NCBI GenBank assembly: GCA_913056365.1
Contig: CAJXLT010000003.1
Span: 186,001 to 250,000, forward strand
Direction: 5' to 3'
Origin: an uncultured Paenibacillaceae bacterium
GTDB lineage: Bacteria; Bacillota; Bacilli; Paenibacillales; K13
DNA length: 64,000 nt
The notes beneath the pieces were generated by a model. The model worked only from the letters and a program-made list of their open reading frames with translations, was not told the origin of the DNA and did no database searches. This document shows, piece by piece, positions 33,101 through 42,649 of this stretch (the first letter of the stretch is position 1; the number at the start of each line of letters is the position of its first letter). Both the position numbers and the translations under genes were made by a program.

Positions 33101-35212
33101 TTGCCAACAGCGCAAGTGACCGCGACACCGGATGATTGGACGAATGCTCCAGTCGATGTCCGCGTCAGTGTTCAGGGAGAGCCGCCGCGTGCGCTTAGCA
33201 ACTTCGAGACGCCTGCGGATGCGGAGCTGGTCTATGTGATTACGGAGGAGTATGGGGAAACAGCGGAACCTGTTGCGGGCGCAACGGTGACAGAGGCTGT
33301 ATACCGCTTCTCAACGAATGGCTCTCTTCGATTCACGATTACCGATTTGGAGACGGACATTCAAGCGCAATCGGAAGTGCAGATCGACCAGATCGATCAT
33401 GTTGCACCGACCGGCACATTGCGGTACAACTATTCGAATTGGACGCAGGAGGATGTGACAGTCACGCTTGAGGCTTCTGATGATCGGAGTGAAGTCACGG
33501 TCATCGGCTCCGATCAATACATCTTCACGGAGAACGGATCACATACGTTCCGATTCCGCGATGAAGCAGGGAATGAGGAAGCCTTAACAGCTACAGTGGA
33601 TTGGATCGACCGTGAGCCGCCAGAGGCGGACATTCGATACAGTACGGAGAGCTTGACGAATCAATCTGTGACCGCGTCTGTATACATGACCAATGAACGT
33701 GGACCCGTCACGATATTGAACAATGACGGATTGGATGAAGTCGTATTCGACGATAACGGCTCCTTCACGTTCCGGTTCGAGGATGCGGCAGGCAACCGCG
33801 GACAAGCGACCGCCAATGTGACTTGGATCGATAAGGAAGCGCCGACAGGCAGCCTGACATACAGCACGTTAGGCTGGACGCGGGAGAATGTGACAGTCAC
33901 GCTCGACATGTCGGACAATTCTGGGGTTGCGCCGACGTTAACGAGTGTTGGCGGCAACGAGCATGTCTTCACAGACAATGGGGAATTCACCTTCACATTC
34001 GTGGACGCCGCAGGCAATGAGTCGGCAATTACCGCTGTTGTGGATCGCATAGATAAGACGCCGCCGCAAGCGACGATTAGCTATTCGTCTACAGGAGCGA
34101 CGAACGCTGCTGTTCGGGCAAGCTTAGTGCCGAATGAGGCGGTTACCGTATTGAATAACGGCGGCAGTGCGTTCTACGACTTCGAAGCGAATGGATCGAT
34201 TACGTTCCAGCTTCGCGACCGAGCCGGCAATACGAGCGCGGTGACAGCGACCGTCGACCATATTGACCAGCAGGCACCAATCCCGACGATCACGTACGAT
34301 ATTACAGAACGTACGAATGCTGACGTGATTGCGACCGTATCGGCAGATGAGCCGTTCTATGTGTTGAATAACTATCAGAAGCCGCAGTATGTGTTCAGAG
34401 AGAATGGTAGCTTCTCCTTCATCGTGCAGGACTTAGCCGGCAATACGGCAGAGATAGAGGCTGCCGTTGACTATATAGATAAGTCGAAGGCGACGACTAC
34501 GCTTAATTATAGTGACACCGAACCGACTAGAGACGATGTCACCGTCCATGTCGATGCTGACAGGCCGCTCACGTATTTGAACAACAATGGGGAATCGACG
34601 GTTACCTTCACGCGTAACGGCTTCACCTATTTGCAAGCGCAGGATGAACTGGGCAATGATTATTTGATTCTAATCGAAGTGACGAATATCGACCGGGAAG
34701 CACCACAGCTTGCCTACTTGCAAGGCGAGAATCTCCCGATTCCGCTCGGCAGTCCTGTCAATCCGATTGGCGATGTTGTCGTGACGGATAATCTCGATGG
34801 GGTGTTGACGGACGAGACGACTGTCAGTCACGACATCGATCCGAATACGATCGGTGAATACTCGGTGCAATACACCGTGACCGATACGGCAGGTAATACG
34901 ATGCGTGTCGATCGGGCAGCACAGGTATTCACGACGGATGAATTGACCGTATATATCAACAGCGAGAGCACGCCGAATGGAGAAGCACTCGTACGCGGCA
35001 ATGATCTTATCGTGGAGTACTTCGGCGAGCAGGGTGAGACTGTTGTGAAGTGGGCGCGCGGCAAGCTGGATAAAGGGGCGTTCAAAACAAGCGGACAACT
35101 ACTCGCTGAGAGCGAAATCTCGTTCGACAAGCAAGACTATTACACGTTCCTCGTACAGGATCAAGAACGGAACTATCGTCTCGTTCATGTGTATGTGATC
35201 CCAAGCTATTGA
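30101..35212 (+). CDS. Giant secreted protein of Ig-like repeats
   Basis: 1703 residues from a GTG with GGAGGT upstream. Signal peptide (LFSLAICWLALLIVP … AEA-DE). The N-terminal 260 residues are a distinct region; then come Ig-like domains joined by 'DNTPP/DxxPPTG' linkers. From about nt 32395 to 34690 at least eight shorter units recur, each with a start like YSxxxxTNxxVTAxL, a middle FxENGSFTFxFxDxAGN and an end ATVDxID. The last 170 residues are a DUF5011/HYR-like Ig (VVVTDNLDGVLTDE) plus a tail. No SLH, LPXTG or lipobox is seen, so it is free or held by a partner. It is 30 bp before the SLH giant at 35243 and thus co-transcribed. Confidence 0.82.
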   Translation: MRKYLFSLAICWLALLIVPMPSAEADEIVSMNVSGGDSTGSTTYFNGGQTIQVTIEFDAPVACAKEDSYLQVLQAEVDGVPLEIPMIDAEEGFDTFKTFEYTLQTGDQNGQLTFIEFDGYCQEEGGVSGYQGYDDPNDADNIEEDMEILNGQYNIVIDTWQMHADSNAAKTLFKPGEAISFYLFFQYHELAVTTPPTIMMNTGGAATYQGIVYEHPYTETLMEFTYTVRDGDDVSDLDIASITGGNVTDNSGNSVDFRFHEGRRLADNASLYADGTPPVVTADPAVNNTNKQGHQITLSATDRPDHGADEYTLYYLWNTSSSTPSAGSVTGVGAHVGQEAPQPDGQPTGSYYLHIRGSDDLGNEDVTTFGPYAFDNTPPTVTFSPNSGTFAEPITVDMSAADSMAGVKSIAYQWKDTAGDPIEETGALAEATLPLNQGEHVLVATVEDNAGNVETYESGVLLLDQTAPTASFSYTAPTDGEGEPVPVQSDEVTVQLAGRSGETVDAYMQWTDDVQTPAREDSNWVKFVDGKSLPHNTQVTTPEATGTWYLHVKTADDVRNVERFTMQDGVWLDNTEPVVALTLDGTNGSFRKEASTQLLVDGGTSTLDTHTIRYLISDQPTPEGDPTSWASSEDGAFELSGVSGVRYIHLYVTDRAGNAAVFTSQSFHLDHLPPTGSVAWQQPHTNETAAQAIVAATDDASSVEYTHTLEEGVWEDDNWISLSVPNIPVTLADIEGEQHIYVKFRDEAGNMSEPAQATVIYDTTPPIETGVAYSPASWTSDTVTATVYYTDHYSPDSYVQETFDENGVFTVLFQDLAGNTDSAEVTIDKIERIKPEVQFSVNGSDHSSQTATTTVTVTDNISDPDNIELFSTWSLDSENVPDSWTAIASGDPVTMDEGDGEYVLWVKAMDEAGNTAAVHSQPFLLDNTLPSGSFTYDISNRTAMPVTARLQVSESVEVTKPIDGSRTHTFLENGSFLFEFVDEAGNVGTATATVDWIDDSLPTAQVTATPDDWTNAPVDVRVSVQGEPPRALSNFETPADAELVYVITEEYGETAEPVAGATVTEAVYRFSTNGSLRFTITDLETDIQAQSEVQIDQIDHVAPTGTLRYNYSNWTQEDVTVTLEASDDRSEVTVIGSDQYIFTENGSHTFRFRDEAGNEEALTATVDWIDREPPEADIRYSTESLTNQSVTASVYMTNERGPVTILNNDGLDEVVFDDNGSFTFRFEDAAGNRGQATANVTWIDKEAPTGSLTYSTLGWTRENVTVTLDMSDNSGVAPTLTSVGGNEHVFTDNGEFTFTFVDAAGNESAITAVVDRIDKTPPQATISYSSTGATNAAVRASLVPNEAVTVLNNGGSAFYDFEANGSITFQLRDRAGNTSAVTATVDHIDQQAPIPTITYDITERTNADVIATVSADEPFYVLNNYQKPQYVFRENGSFSFIVQDLAGNTAEIEAAVDYIDKSKATTTLNYSDTEPTRDDVTVHVDADRPLTYLNNNGESTVTFTRNGFTYLQAQDELGNDYLILIEVTNIDREAPQLAYLQGENLPIPLGSPVNPIGDVVVTDNLDGVLTDETTVSHDIDPNTIGEYSVQYTVTDTAGNTMRVDRAAQVFTTDELTVYINSESTPNGEALVRGNDLIVEYFGEQGETVVKWARGKLDKGAFKTSGQLLAESEISFDKQDYYTFLVQDQERNYRLVHVYVIPSY

Positions 35213-35242
35213 CCGAAATTTGCGTAAACAGGGAGAAATCGG

Positions 35243-38200
35243 ATGATTAAAAAACTCGTATTTGCATGGTTAAGTGTATTGTTGGTCGTCACTTCGATGC
35301 CGCACTCGGTTTCCGCTCTTGCGGAATCCGAGCAGATCGAGCATGTGGGCAACGGATATATGGATGTATATGTCGATAGAGAGAGCGGCAGATTCGTGAT
35401 CGAGACGGAGGAAGGTCATCCGCTGAAGGCAGGCGATGACGACAAGTCGCTGCTGTTCGCCGGAGATCAGCCAGACACTTCCTTCACGACATTCCGCATT
35501 AATGGCGAGGATTATATCTTCGGCAATGATTACGGATTTCTCGGCATGGACAGTTATTTCTCCAAGGAGCCGAGAAGCCAAGGACTCATGAATCAGTCAG
35601 TCTGGCATGTAGAAGGACTGGATATCGTCCAGACGTTAGAATTGGTAACGGATCGGGACAATCCGAATATCGGTAATGTGAAAATCTCTTACGTGGTCGA
35701 GAATACTTCGAACGAGTCTGTACAGGTAGGCAGCCGCATCTTGCTGGATACGATGCTTGGCGCAGAGGATGCTTCGCCTATCTCACTATCGGGCAGCAGC
35801 CAGTATGTGCGTACAGAGAGAGAGCTGAATGGCGGACAAATCCCTTATTATTGGCGCGCTGTGGATGATCCGCTAGTACCGCGTGTAATGGCGTACGGAT
35901 TCCTCAGAGGCTGGGGGAGCTTAGAGCCCAATCGTATGACGATCGCGCATTGGGATGGCATATCGGCGACGAAGTGGGATTATGAGACGGATGGGGGTCT
36001 CGACTTCACAACGAGCCGCAATCCGTACGGGACACCGGACAGCGCAGTGGCGTTGTATTGGAATCCCAATCGGCTTGCGCCCGGTGAGCAGGCGGTCTAC
36101 GAGACGTATTACGGGCTCGGCAGCTTCCTGACCGCAGAGAAGCAGGCGAAGTTCAACGCACAGCTGTTCGGTCCACGGGAGCTTGCAGTCAATGAGACGC
36201 GGGACGATTACGTGGAGGATACGTTCGATATTCGGTTGGAGCTGGATAACAGCTTGAGCGAATCCGAGACGCTCCATCAAGTTCAGGTGCAGCTGGGTCT
36301 GCCGGCAGAGCTGGAGCTGGTCGACGGTGCAGATGCGATTACCGAGATTAGTCAAGTGCCGGTGAATGGTACACATACGGTAACCTGGCGCGTGAAGGCC
36401 AAGCCGCAGATGAATTACAAGGCCGCGCGCTATTGGGTGAGCATACAAGAGCCGGGAAGCGAGCAGGTGATGCTCTCCCGCTACATCGTTATGCCGGCGT
36501 TGTCCGGCATGCAGCCGAATGTACAGGTGCTCGACGTGCTTCCGAACAAGAAGTTCATCGAGGATGACAAGCGCGATCTGTACTTGAAGGGCAGAGGCTT
36601 CGAGGCGTTGCGCGGCAACTTCGACTTCGAGATGCACGCAGTTCGCCATCGCGACGGCAAGAGCTATCCTATTAGCAATTACACGGTGTCCGATGATCAG
36701 CAGATGATTGTCCAGTTAGACAGCATGTGGGCGAACGGCATTCTGGAAACCGGCGCATACACGCTAAGCATCGAGGCAGGGGAATACGGCAGCTTCGAGA
36801 AGACATTCGAGCTAACGCGTGAAGCGCAATACCAATCGAGAGACTACGGCATCTTGACTGTAGTGAAGGATAATGAGACGTATAGCATCATGCCTGTGCA
36901 AGATGAGCAAGCACTGCGCGAATTGGAGGACAGGTTCGACGAAGTGCTGCTGCATATTCGCGGTGACATTCGCGAGCTGTCCGCAGACGGGACGACATTA
37001 TATGAGATTCAACCAGGCGCTACGATGAATGCCGTCGTTCTGTTCGAGGAAAGCGTATCTGTCGGACAACGCTTCGATACAGAGCAGGTGCTTGTAGCGC
37101 AGAAGAAGCCGCGGGACTTGTCTCACGGTGATGATTATGTGGAGATTGCCGGGACAGGGGTGCTGTCGATCCCGAACTTCCCATTCGTGCAAGGGGATTT
37201 CACGATTGAGCTTGAGGACGGCAACGATTATGCGCTGGATGCAGATGAGGATGCAGACCAGCAGTCGATTGTTATCGAATGGGACCAGTTGAAGTGGCGC
37301 AATCTTATTCATCAGATGGCGAATTTCCCTGTCACGATTAAGCAGGCGATTATTGGCGACCGCACGGTTTCGTTCGGCGGATCGCTTGCTCTCGACTTCA
37401 CCGGAGCTCCGGAAGAGGAAGAAGAGGAAGATGAGGAAGTGAATCCTGATCTGAAGAAGCCGAAGGAGGAGACAGAAGCGGACGATGAGGACGATCCGTT
37501 CAAGCTGCGGTTAGCGCTCGACGAGGCTCGCTTCGGCTTGAACAGCAAGGACCGCTTCGGCTTTATCGGCTTGCGCGCAGAAGGAGAAATTGGCGTTCCC
37601 GAGAATCTGATGCCGGGCATGGATCTCGGCGCGGAAGCGCGCTTGCTAGTTGACACGCTGGATCGTATCTACGAGCTGGAAGCGGATGTTGAATTCCAAG
37701 TTATCGAGATGCACGGTCTGTTCACGATCCGCTTCACGGAAAGCTCGATTCCGATACTAGACAACTTCGAATTTGCGGTCGGCAATGAGCCGGGCATACC
37801 GCTTGTGCCGCCGTTTGTCGTTGCCTATATTACGCAAGGGGGCGGAGGCTTCCGCAATCTGTACGACACCGCAATGGGCAACTTTGAAGTGCTGCCTCCG
37901 TTGAAGCTGATTGTCATTGGCGGGATGGATATTGCCAAGATCATCTCCGCGGAGGACATGCGGCTGGAAGCATCGCTGCGCGGTATTGAGTTTGAAGGCG
38001 GCTTCGAGGTCATGCAGATTGATATATTCGAACGGGTCTATGGCAGTTTGCTAGTTGAGGATTCGTATCGGCCCACTGTCGAAGCTCTACTCGGGGCGGA
38101 TTTGAACGTCATAGACGTGATCAAAGGGAACGTATACGCTACCGTATCCTATGATCCGGATCTGCGCGGCATTATGGGACCGATCTACATCGCAGGCGGC

Positions 38201-41200
38201 GGTTCCGTAGGGCTGTATATACCGGATGATATTAAGTTCATCGGCGGTGAGCAGCTGGCTGGGGTGGAAGCTGAGATCAGCACGTCCAAGGTGTACGCCA
38301 AGGCGGAAGTAATCAAAATTCCGTTCAGCGTGACGTATCATTGGGGCGACAACAAGCCAGAGGTGGACGTCTTCAGTCTGACAGCGGCTGACGGCAGCGG
38401 TCCGATCGGGCTTGCCAAGCAGAAGCTGTATGCGCATCCGGACGATAGGGGTGCTTCTGGCGTGATGACCTACGGCTCCAACATTCGTGAGGTGTCTGCC
38501 ATTGTCTCCGGCGATACGGCATCTTCTCGTGATCGGTATGCGGTCAAGATCGCCAGTCCGGGATACGCGTATTCGGTCGATGTGGCTGATATGAAGTATG
38601 CGCTGATGGAATTCGCCTACAGAGGCGAAGTGCCGGAGCTGGAAGTCCGGGACCCGCATGGCAATTTGTATGAGCTAGTGGAAGGCGAGAATTACCGGAT
38701 TCAGGACATCCCTGCTGATGTCAGTGCCTCCGGTACCCATGAGCAGCGGGTGTATGTCTCTGCAGTTGACCCCATTGTTGGCGAGTGGACGATTCAATCG
38801 AATCAGGAGCTGACCGGAAGATTGCTGGAAGCCTTGCCTATTCCAGAATTGACTTCTGTCGAAGTAGAGCAAACTGGTGATCATGAAGCGCAGGTGCATT
38901 GGCAGACGGCAAATGCGGAAGGCCAGCAAGTTGCGCTGTATATAACAGAGAATGCAGAGACGGATTCCGGTCGCTTGTTGTTGGATGGACTGGATGCGAC
39001 ATCCGGCAGCACGACGATAGCTCTTCCGGATACGATGCCATCCGGCAGCTATCATATCAAGGCTGTACTGTATGATGAAGAGACGAACTATGACAGTCTA
39101 TATAGCGCGGCAGGCTTGAACATTCATAATATGTATGAGCCGGCAGCACCCGATCAAGCAGAGGTTGCCCCGATCGGCAACGGCTACATGCAAGTGCAAT
39201 GGAGCTACCCGTCAGGTCAATCCGTTGACGGTTTCATGCTTCAGGTGCTGGATGAGGCCGGTCAGCCGGTAGAACAGGCAGGCTTGATTGAAGTAGAAGG
39301 AGAGCGCAGAACTGCGAATATAGGCGGTTCGTATGAGGACTTGGCAACGGGTGAGCAGATTGGCATGCTGCCAGGCGCATCCTACCGTATCGCGATTACA
39401 CCTTATCGAGAGATCGATGGCAACAAGGTATACGGCACTTCTACCGTTACAGACGCAGCACTGCTGCCCGAACCAGCACCTGCTGAAGTGGAGCTGGCTG
39501 TTGAAGGTAATGACGGCAACTTGGCCGTGACAGAGGACGCGGAGGGCAATCCGCTCTACTTGTCCACTGAATCGGATGTGCAGCTGTCGCTGCAAGCGGA
39601 TCAAGACATCGCGTCGACGATTCGTGTCAACGGTGATCGACTGGCAGAACAGAGCGGAGCCGCGTGGGATCAGTCGGTGCCGCTTCGCGAAGGCATGAAT
39701 ATGATCGAGGTTACGGCGGTGAATGAGCATGGCGATCTAACCGTGAGTGGTGTGCGGGTGAGACTCGATTCGGCGGCACCGGATCTGAAGATCGAATCAC
39801 CGGCCCCGTCTATATGGAGTTCTGAACCAGAAATTCGTGTGAAGGGCGTTACGGAGCCAGGCGCTGTTGTGACGGTCAATGGCGAACCGATCACAGTCGA
39901 TGGGGACGGATTGTTCGATACGATGCTGTCGGTCGATGGATATTTGAGCCGTTCGTTCACGATTGTTGCACAGGATGAAGCGGGCAATCGGACGGCATAC
40001 GTATCAGAAGTATTGAACGAGTCTGTCGGATCATTCGAACGGGTGGAAATTCGTCCATCCACAACCCCGTCCATGTTCCGAGCAAGTGCTGCAGTTGCGA
40101 CGGATGAAGACAGGGAACAATATCCGGTATCATTGGATCAGCCTTATGCCTTCGAGCTGGTAGGGATCGATGAAGCTAGTAATGAATCTGTGATCGACCC
40201 TGCGAATGTAGAATGGGAGTTCCTTGTAGGCAATAACTTGGCTGAACTGTCGGAGCAAGGCGTGTTGCAGGCTTCCTACGAAGGCGAGATGATCGTGAAG
40301 GCGGCGTATCAGGTTTCCACGGAATTTGCCTTCGAAGATACGATCTTCGTACAGGCGACAGCCGGTAGCGGCGGAGAAGACAGTATCGATCCCGGCGAGT
40401 ATGAGGATTGGTATGATCCGGATGCGCCGGAGCTCGATGATGGACGCAATCCGCGTGATGATGACGACAATGATTCCGATACGGGAGCAGTGCCAGGTGA
40501 CGGTGAAGATGCGATCGATCGGCTGCTGGAAGACATCCTCCAGTCTATTATCGAGCAGGAGCAGGAAGCCGAGTTCCTAACGTATGCGGAGTTGTCAGAG
40601 CAGGAGCGCACGGTCATATCGATAGATGAACGCGCCCGCTTGACCGTATTTCCGCAGCTATTCGGTGAGCAGACGGGTATTGGTGTAGGCAGAATTCGGA
40701 GTGCTAGCCGGTACTTCGCAGGCACACCGTACAGGCTGATCGGCGACATCTATGAACTGAAGACGAACAAGCCTGTGCTGTTCGAGCAGGAGCCAGAGCT
40801 CCGCATTCGATTTGCGCTTGAAGAGGTAGGAGATGCAGAGAATCTCGGCATCTACTGGTACAATGATCGCATGCAGCGCTGGGAGTATGCAGGGGGCGAG
40901 CTGAATCCGCTGCAAGGTACAGTTACGGCCAAGCTGCCGCACTTCAGCAAGTATGCATTGTTGGAACATCCGAACATGCGCCGCTTTGTGGACATGCAAG
41001 GGCGGTGGTCGGAGCTTGCGGTGAATCGTCTCACATCGATCGGTGTTATAGACGGTATGCAGCTGCCGCAAGGCTGGAGCTTCGCACCGGAGCAGACGAT
41101 TACGCGCGAAGCGTTCATCAAGCTGCTCGTTGCGGCAAGCGGCGCTCAGATGGATGAAGCGGCAGACTTGCCGAAGCAGTATGCAGACCGCGCTGAGGCC

Positions 41201-41569
41201 GGTGTTTGGGCGAACGCTTACTTGACAGCAGCGCTTGAGAAGGGCTGGCTAGCTGGCACAGCGAAGGATGGTCAAGCGTATCTGGAGCCGAAGCGACCGA
41301 TTACTAGGGCCGAAGCTGCGGCGATGATTGCGCGGATGCTTGACGGGCTGCAAGCTGCAGACAGTTCCGCGGCAAGCTTCAAGGATGAGCAGCAACTGCC
41401 TGCATGGGCGGCAGACGCGATTCGTCGTCTGCACAATGCTGGCATTCTGAACGGCTACGAAGACGGCACATTCCGACCGCAGCAAGCGATTACGCGCGAG
41501 GAGGCTGCTGTCATGGTGCTTGGTATACTGGATTGGCTGTACGAAGAAGGCAAATCCTTATCAGAATAA
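35243..41569 (+). CDS. Giant SLH-anchored surface protein
   Basis: 2108 residues; GGGAGAAATCGG before the ATG. Signal peptide (to about VSA-LA). A long N-terminal region (about 30-420) resembles a beta-sandwich; an IPT-like part follows (about 425-530). A strongly acidic stretch (about 724-752, EEEEEEDEE … DDEDD) separates it from a large central region of unknown fold. FN3-like (from about 1200) and Ig-like units (VTVNGEPITVDGDGLFD) come next, then an Asp-rich segment (about 1735-1755) and three SLH motifs (about 1914-2100). It should be bound to the cell wall. Together with the unanchored repeat protein before it, it may build a surface fibre or adhesin. Terminator at 41621. Confidence 0.82.
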   Translation: MIKKLVFAWLSVLLVVTSMPHSVSALAESEQIEHVGNGYMDVYVDRESGRFVIETEEGHPLKAGDDDKSLLFAGDQPDTSFTTFRINGEDYIFGNDYGFLGMDSYFSKEPRSQGLMNQSVWHVEGLDIVQTLELVTDRDNPNIGNVKISYVVENTSNESVQVGSRILLDTMLGAEDASPISLSGSSQYVRTERELNGGQIPYYWRAVDDPLVPRVMAYGFLRGWGSLEPNRMTIAHWDGISATKWDYETDGGLDFTTSRNPYGTPDSAVALYWNPNRLAPGEQAVYETYYGLGSFLTAEKQAKFNAQLFGPRELAVNETRDDYVEDTFDIRLELDNSLSESETLHQVQVQLGLPAELELVDGADAITEISQVPVNGTHTVTWRVKAKPQMNYKAARYWVSIQEPGSEQVMLSRYIVMPALSGMQPNVQVLDVLPNKKFIEDDKRDLYLKGRGFEALRGNFDFEMHAVRHRDGKSYPISNYTVSDDQQMIVQLDSMWANGILETGAYTLSIEAGEYGSFEKTFELTREAQYQSRDYGILTVVKDNETYSIMPVQDEQALRELEDRFDEVLLHIRGDIRELSADGTTLYEIQPGATMNAVVLFEESVSVGQRFDTEQVLVAQKKPRDLSHGDDYVEIAGTGVLSIPNFPFVQGDFTIELEDGNDYALDADEDADQQSIVIEWDQLKWRNLIHQMANFPVTIKQAIIGDRTVSFGGSLALDFTGAPEEEEEEDEEVNPDLKKPKEETEADDEDDPFKLRLALDEARFGLNSKDRFGFIGLRAEGEIGVPENLMPGMDLGAEARLLVDTLDRIYELEADVEFQVIEMHGLFTIRFTESSIPILDNFEFAVGNEPGIPLVPPFVVAYITQGGGGFRNLYDTAMGNFEVLPPLKLIVIGGMDIAKIISAEDMRLEASLRGIEFEGGFEVMQIDIFERVYGSLLVEDSYRPTVEALLGADLNVIDVIKGNVYATVSYDPDLRGIMGPIYIAGGGSVGLYIPDDIKFIGGEQLAGVEAEISTSKVYAKAEVIKIPFSVTYHWGDNKPEVDVFSLTAADGSGPIGLAKQKLYAHPDDRGASGVMTYGSNIREVSAIVSGDTASSRDRYAVKIASPGYAYSVDVADMKYALMEFAYRGEVPELEVRDPHGNLYELVEGENYRIQDIPADVSASGTHEQRVYVSAVDPIVGEWTIQSNQELTGRLLEALPIPELTSVEVEQTGDHEAQVHWQTANAEGQQVALYITENAETDSGRLLLDGLDATSGSTTIALPDTMPSGSYHIKAVLYDEETNYDSLYSAAGLNIHNMYEPAAPDQAEVAPIGNGYMQVQWSYPSGQSVDGFMLQVLDEAGQPVEQAGLIEVEGERRTANIGGSYEDLATGEQIGMLPGASYRIAITPYREIDGNKVYGTSTVTDAALLPEPAPAEVELAVEGNDGNLAVTEDAEGNPLYLSTESDVQLSLQADQDIASTIRVNGDRLAEQSGAAWDQSVPLREGMNMIEVTAVNEHGDLTVSGVRVRLDSAAPDLKIESPAPSIWSSEPEIRVKGVTEPGAVVTVNGEPITVDGDGLFDTMLSVDGYLSRSFTIVAQDEAGNRTAYVSEVLNESVGSFERVEIRPSTTPSMFRASAAVATDEDREQYPVSLDQPYAFELVGIDEASNESVIDPANVEWEFLVGNNLAELSEQGVLQASYEGEMIVKAAYQVSTEFAFEDTIFVQATAGSGGEDSIDPGEYEDWYDPDAPELDDGRNPRDDDDNDSDTGAVPGDGEDAIDRLLEDILQSIIEQEQEAEFLTYAELSEQERTVISIDERARLTVFPQLFGEQTGIGVGRIRSASRYFAGTPYRLIGDIYELKTNKPVLFEQEPELRIRFALEEVGDAENLGIYWYNDRMQRWEYAGGELNPLQGTVTAKLPHFSKYALLEHPNMRRFVDMQGRWSELAVNRLTSIGVIDGMQLPQGWSFAPEQTITREAFIKLLVAASGAQMDEAADLPKQYADRAEAGVWANAYLTAALEKGWLAGTAKDGQAYLEPKRPITRAEAAAMIARMLDGLQAADSSAASFKDEQQLPAWAADAIRRLHNAGILNGYEDGTFRPQQAITREEAAVMVLGILDWLYEEGKSLSE

Positions 41570-41620
41570 TTGAAGCAACCAGTGTCTGTTCATCCGGCAC
41601 ATCGACATAGCGTGCTGCTA

Positions 41621-41660
41621 CAAGCCGCCTGCCTGCATCATGCGGGACGGGCGGCTTGTT
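41621..41660 (+). terminator. Terminator of the giant surface-protein operon
   Basis: CAAGCCGCC and GGCGGCTTG (9 bp) with further inner pairing and TTTG after, about 50 bp past the stop. Confidence 0.75.
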
Positions 41661-41768
41661 TGCGCTAGCAGCAGGGGGAATGGATACTGGATTCACAGAT
41701 GTCCTGGGCGGCAACAAAGACACTAGAGTGAATAAGAGCGGACCATTGCGTAATATTGCTGCAATCGC

Positions 41769-41797
41769 AGGAAATTCCGGCAAGCGGAAGTTCCTGA
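41769..41797. repeat. 12-bp inverted repeat in a gene-free stretch
   Basis: CAGGAAATTCCG and CGGAAGTTCCTG (one mismatch) around GCAAG. AGCGGA blocks at 41737, 41783 and 41819 recall the arms of the elements at 44034 and 46375, but no full element can be traced. 41661-42036 otherwise shows nothing I can call. Confidence 0.4.
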
Positions 41798-42036
41798 AAG
41801 TGTGGAATTACCTTCGAGAGCGGAAATACCCGCATTCGTGCAGGCTTCTTCGCCCAAATCTGTCCACATATGGTGATTGCCTGCGAATATACATCCTTTT
41901 GAAGCTAGGACTGCTTAAACTAGCCATTATCCGAATACAAAGATGCAGATTCGCTGGCATTATAGGAAATCACCTCTTATGTTCTCTCCAAGTCTGCACA
42001 ATTGCAGTAAAACTTCGTTAATACGCATTGGTGAGC

Positions 42037-42284
42037 TTGCTTGCCGCTAATTATGCGGGGTTCAACTCTATGGTCGCCACGCGCGGCAGCAGCTATGCTA
42101 TGATCTATGTGCCGAACGGGCTGCCTTGCCGCGTAGTGCTAGGACAGATTTCTGGAGATCAAGTGTATGTATCTTGGTTCAATCCGAGGACAGGTCAATT
42201 TACTGTTGTCAGGGAGAGCGGAACTTCACAGCGCCTTCACACAGCAGGGACAACGATTGGGTACTTGTGCTTGACGGTAAGTAA
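42037..42284 (+). pseudogene. C-terminal remnant of a DUF4038-type glycoside hydrolase
   Basis: The first part of the frame reads VATRGSSYAMIYVPNGLPCRVVLG, then VSWFNPRTGQF, the hallmark of the 'putative collagen-binding' domain that closes DUF4038 glycoside hydrolases. Near 42215 the sense moves to another frame, which gives NFTAPSHSRDNDWVLVLDGK and a stop at 42284; the ending DWVLVLD is typical of that domain. So the gene is frameshifted and has also lost its catalytic part: nothing upstream encodes the barrel. A relic of another plant-polysaccharide enzyme. Confidence 0.75.
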
Positions 42285-42366
42285 GGGGGACCGCCCTTTC
42301 TTCTTGCTGCGGTTTTGAGTACAATAAGAGGAACAATAGTGCAATGACAGGCGGAGGGACGCAAGT

Positions 42367-42648
42367 ATGAATATCCACATCGAACAAGCAAGTATGGAAC
42401 GCAATGAGGATCAACGATTTATCGGCAAGGTCATTCTCCGAGTAGACAACCACAAGCAGCCTTATGAACTGATTCTAGACAGCAAAAATATGAAGAGCTG
42501 GGGCTATGCGCTGTACTTCCTGCGCGAGTCGGGACCAGAGGATGAGATCGACGCACTGGATGAATACTTAGATGAGCATGATGATGTGTTCGAACGCATC
42601 GTACAGGAAGCGGTGGATGCTTATACAGACGGGAAGGATCGTGAATAA
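42367..42648 (+). CDS. Small acidic conserved-looking hypothetical protein
   Basis: 93 residues; GGAGGGA lies 7 nt before the ATG. The first half reads as a beta hairpin (FIGKVILRVDNHKQPYELILDSKN) and the second as an acidic helix (EDEIDALDEYLDEHDDVFERIVQEAVDAY). No membrane span or known motif; cytosolic. Its stop is one base before the ATG of the mutarotase-like gene, so the two are co-translated. Function unknown; the tight coupling suggests a shared role. Confidence 0.7.
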   Translation: MNIHIEQASMERNEDQRFIGKVILRVDNHKQPYELILDSKNMKSWGYALYFLRESGPEDEIDALDEYLDEHDDVFERIVQEAVDAYTDGKDRE

Positions 42649-42649
42649 T

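Noticed and set aside
41656-42021. 121-residue frame after the giant surface protein
   Set aside because: Starts inside the terminator, crosses hairpins, and has no ribosome site or protein-like pattern.
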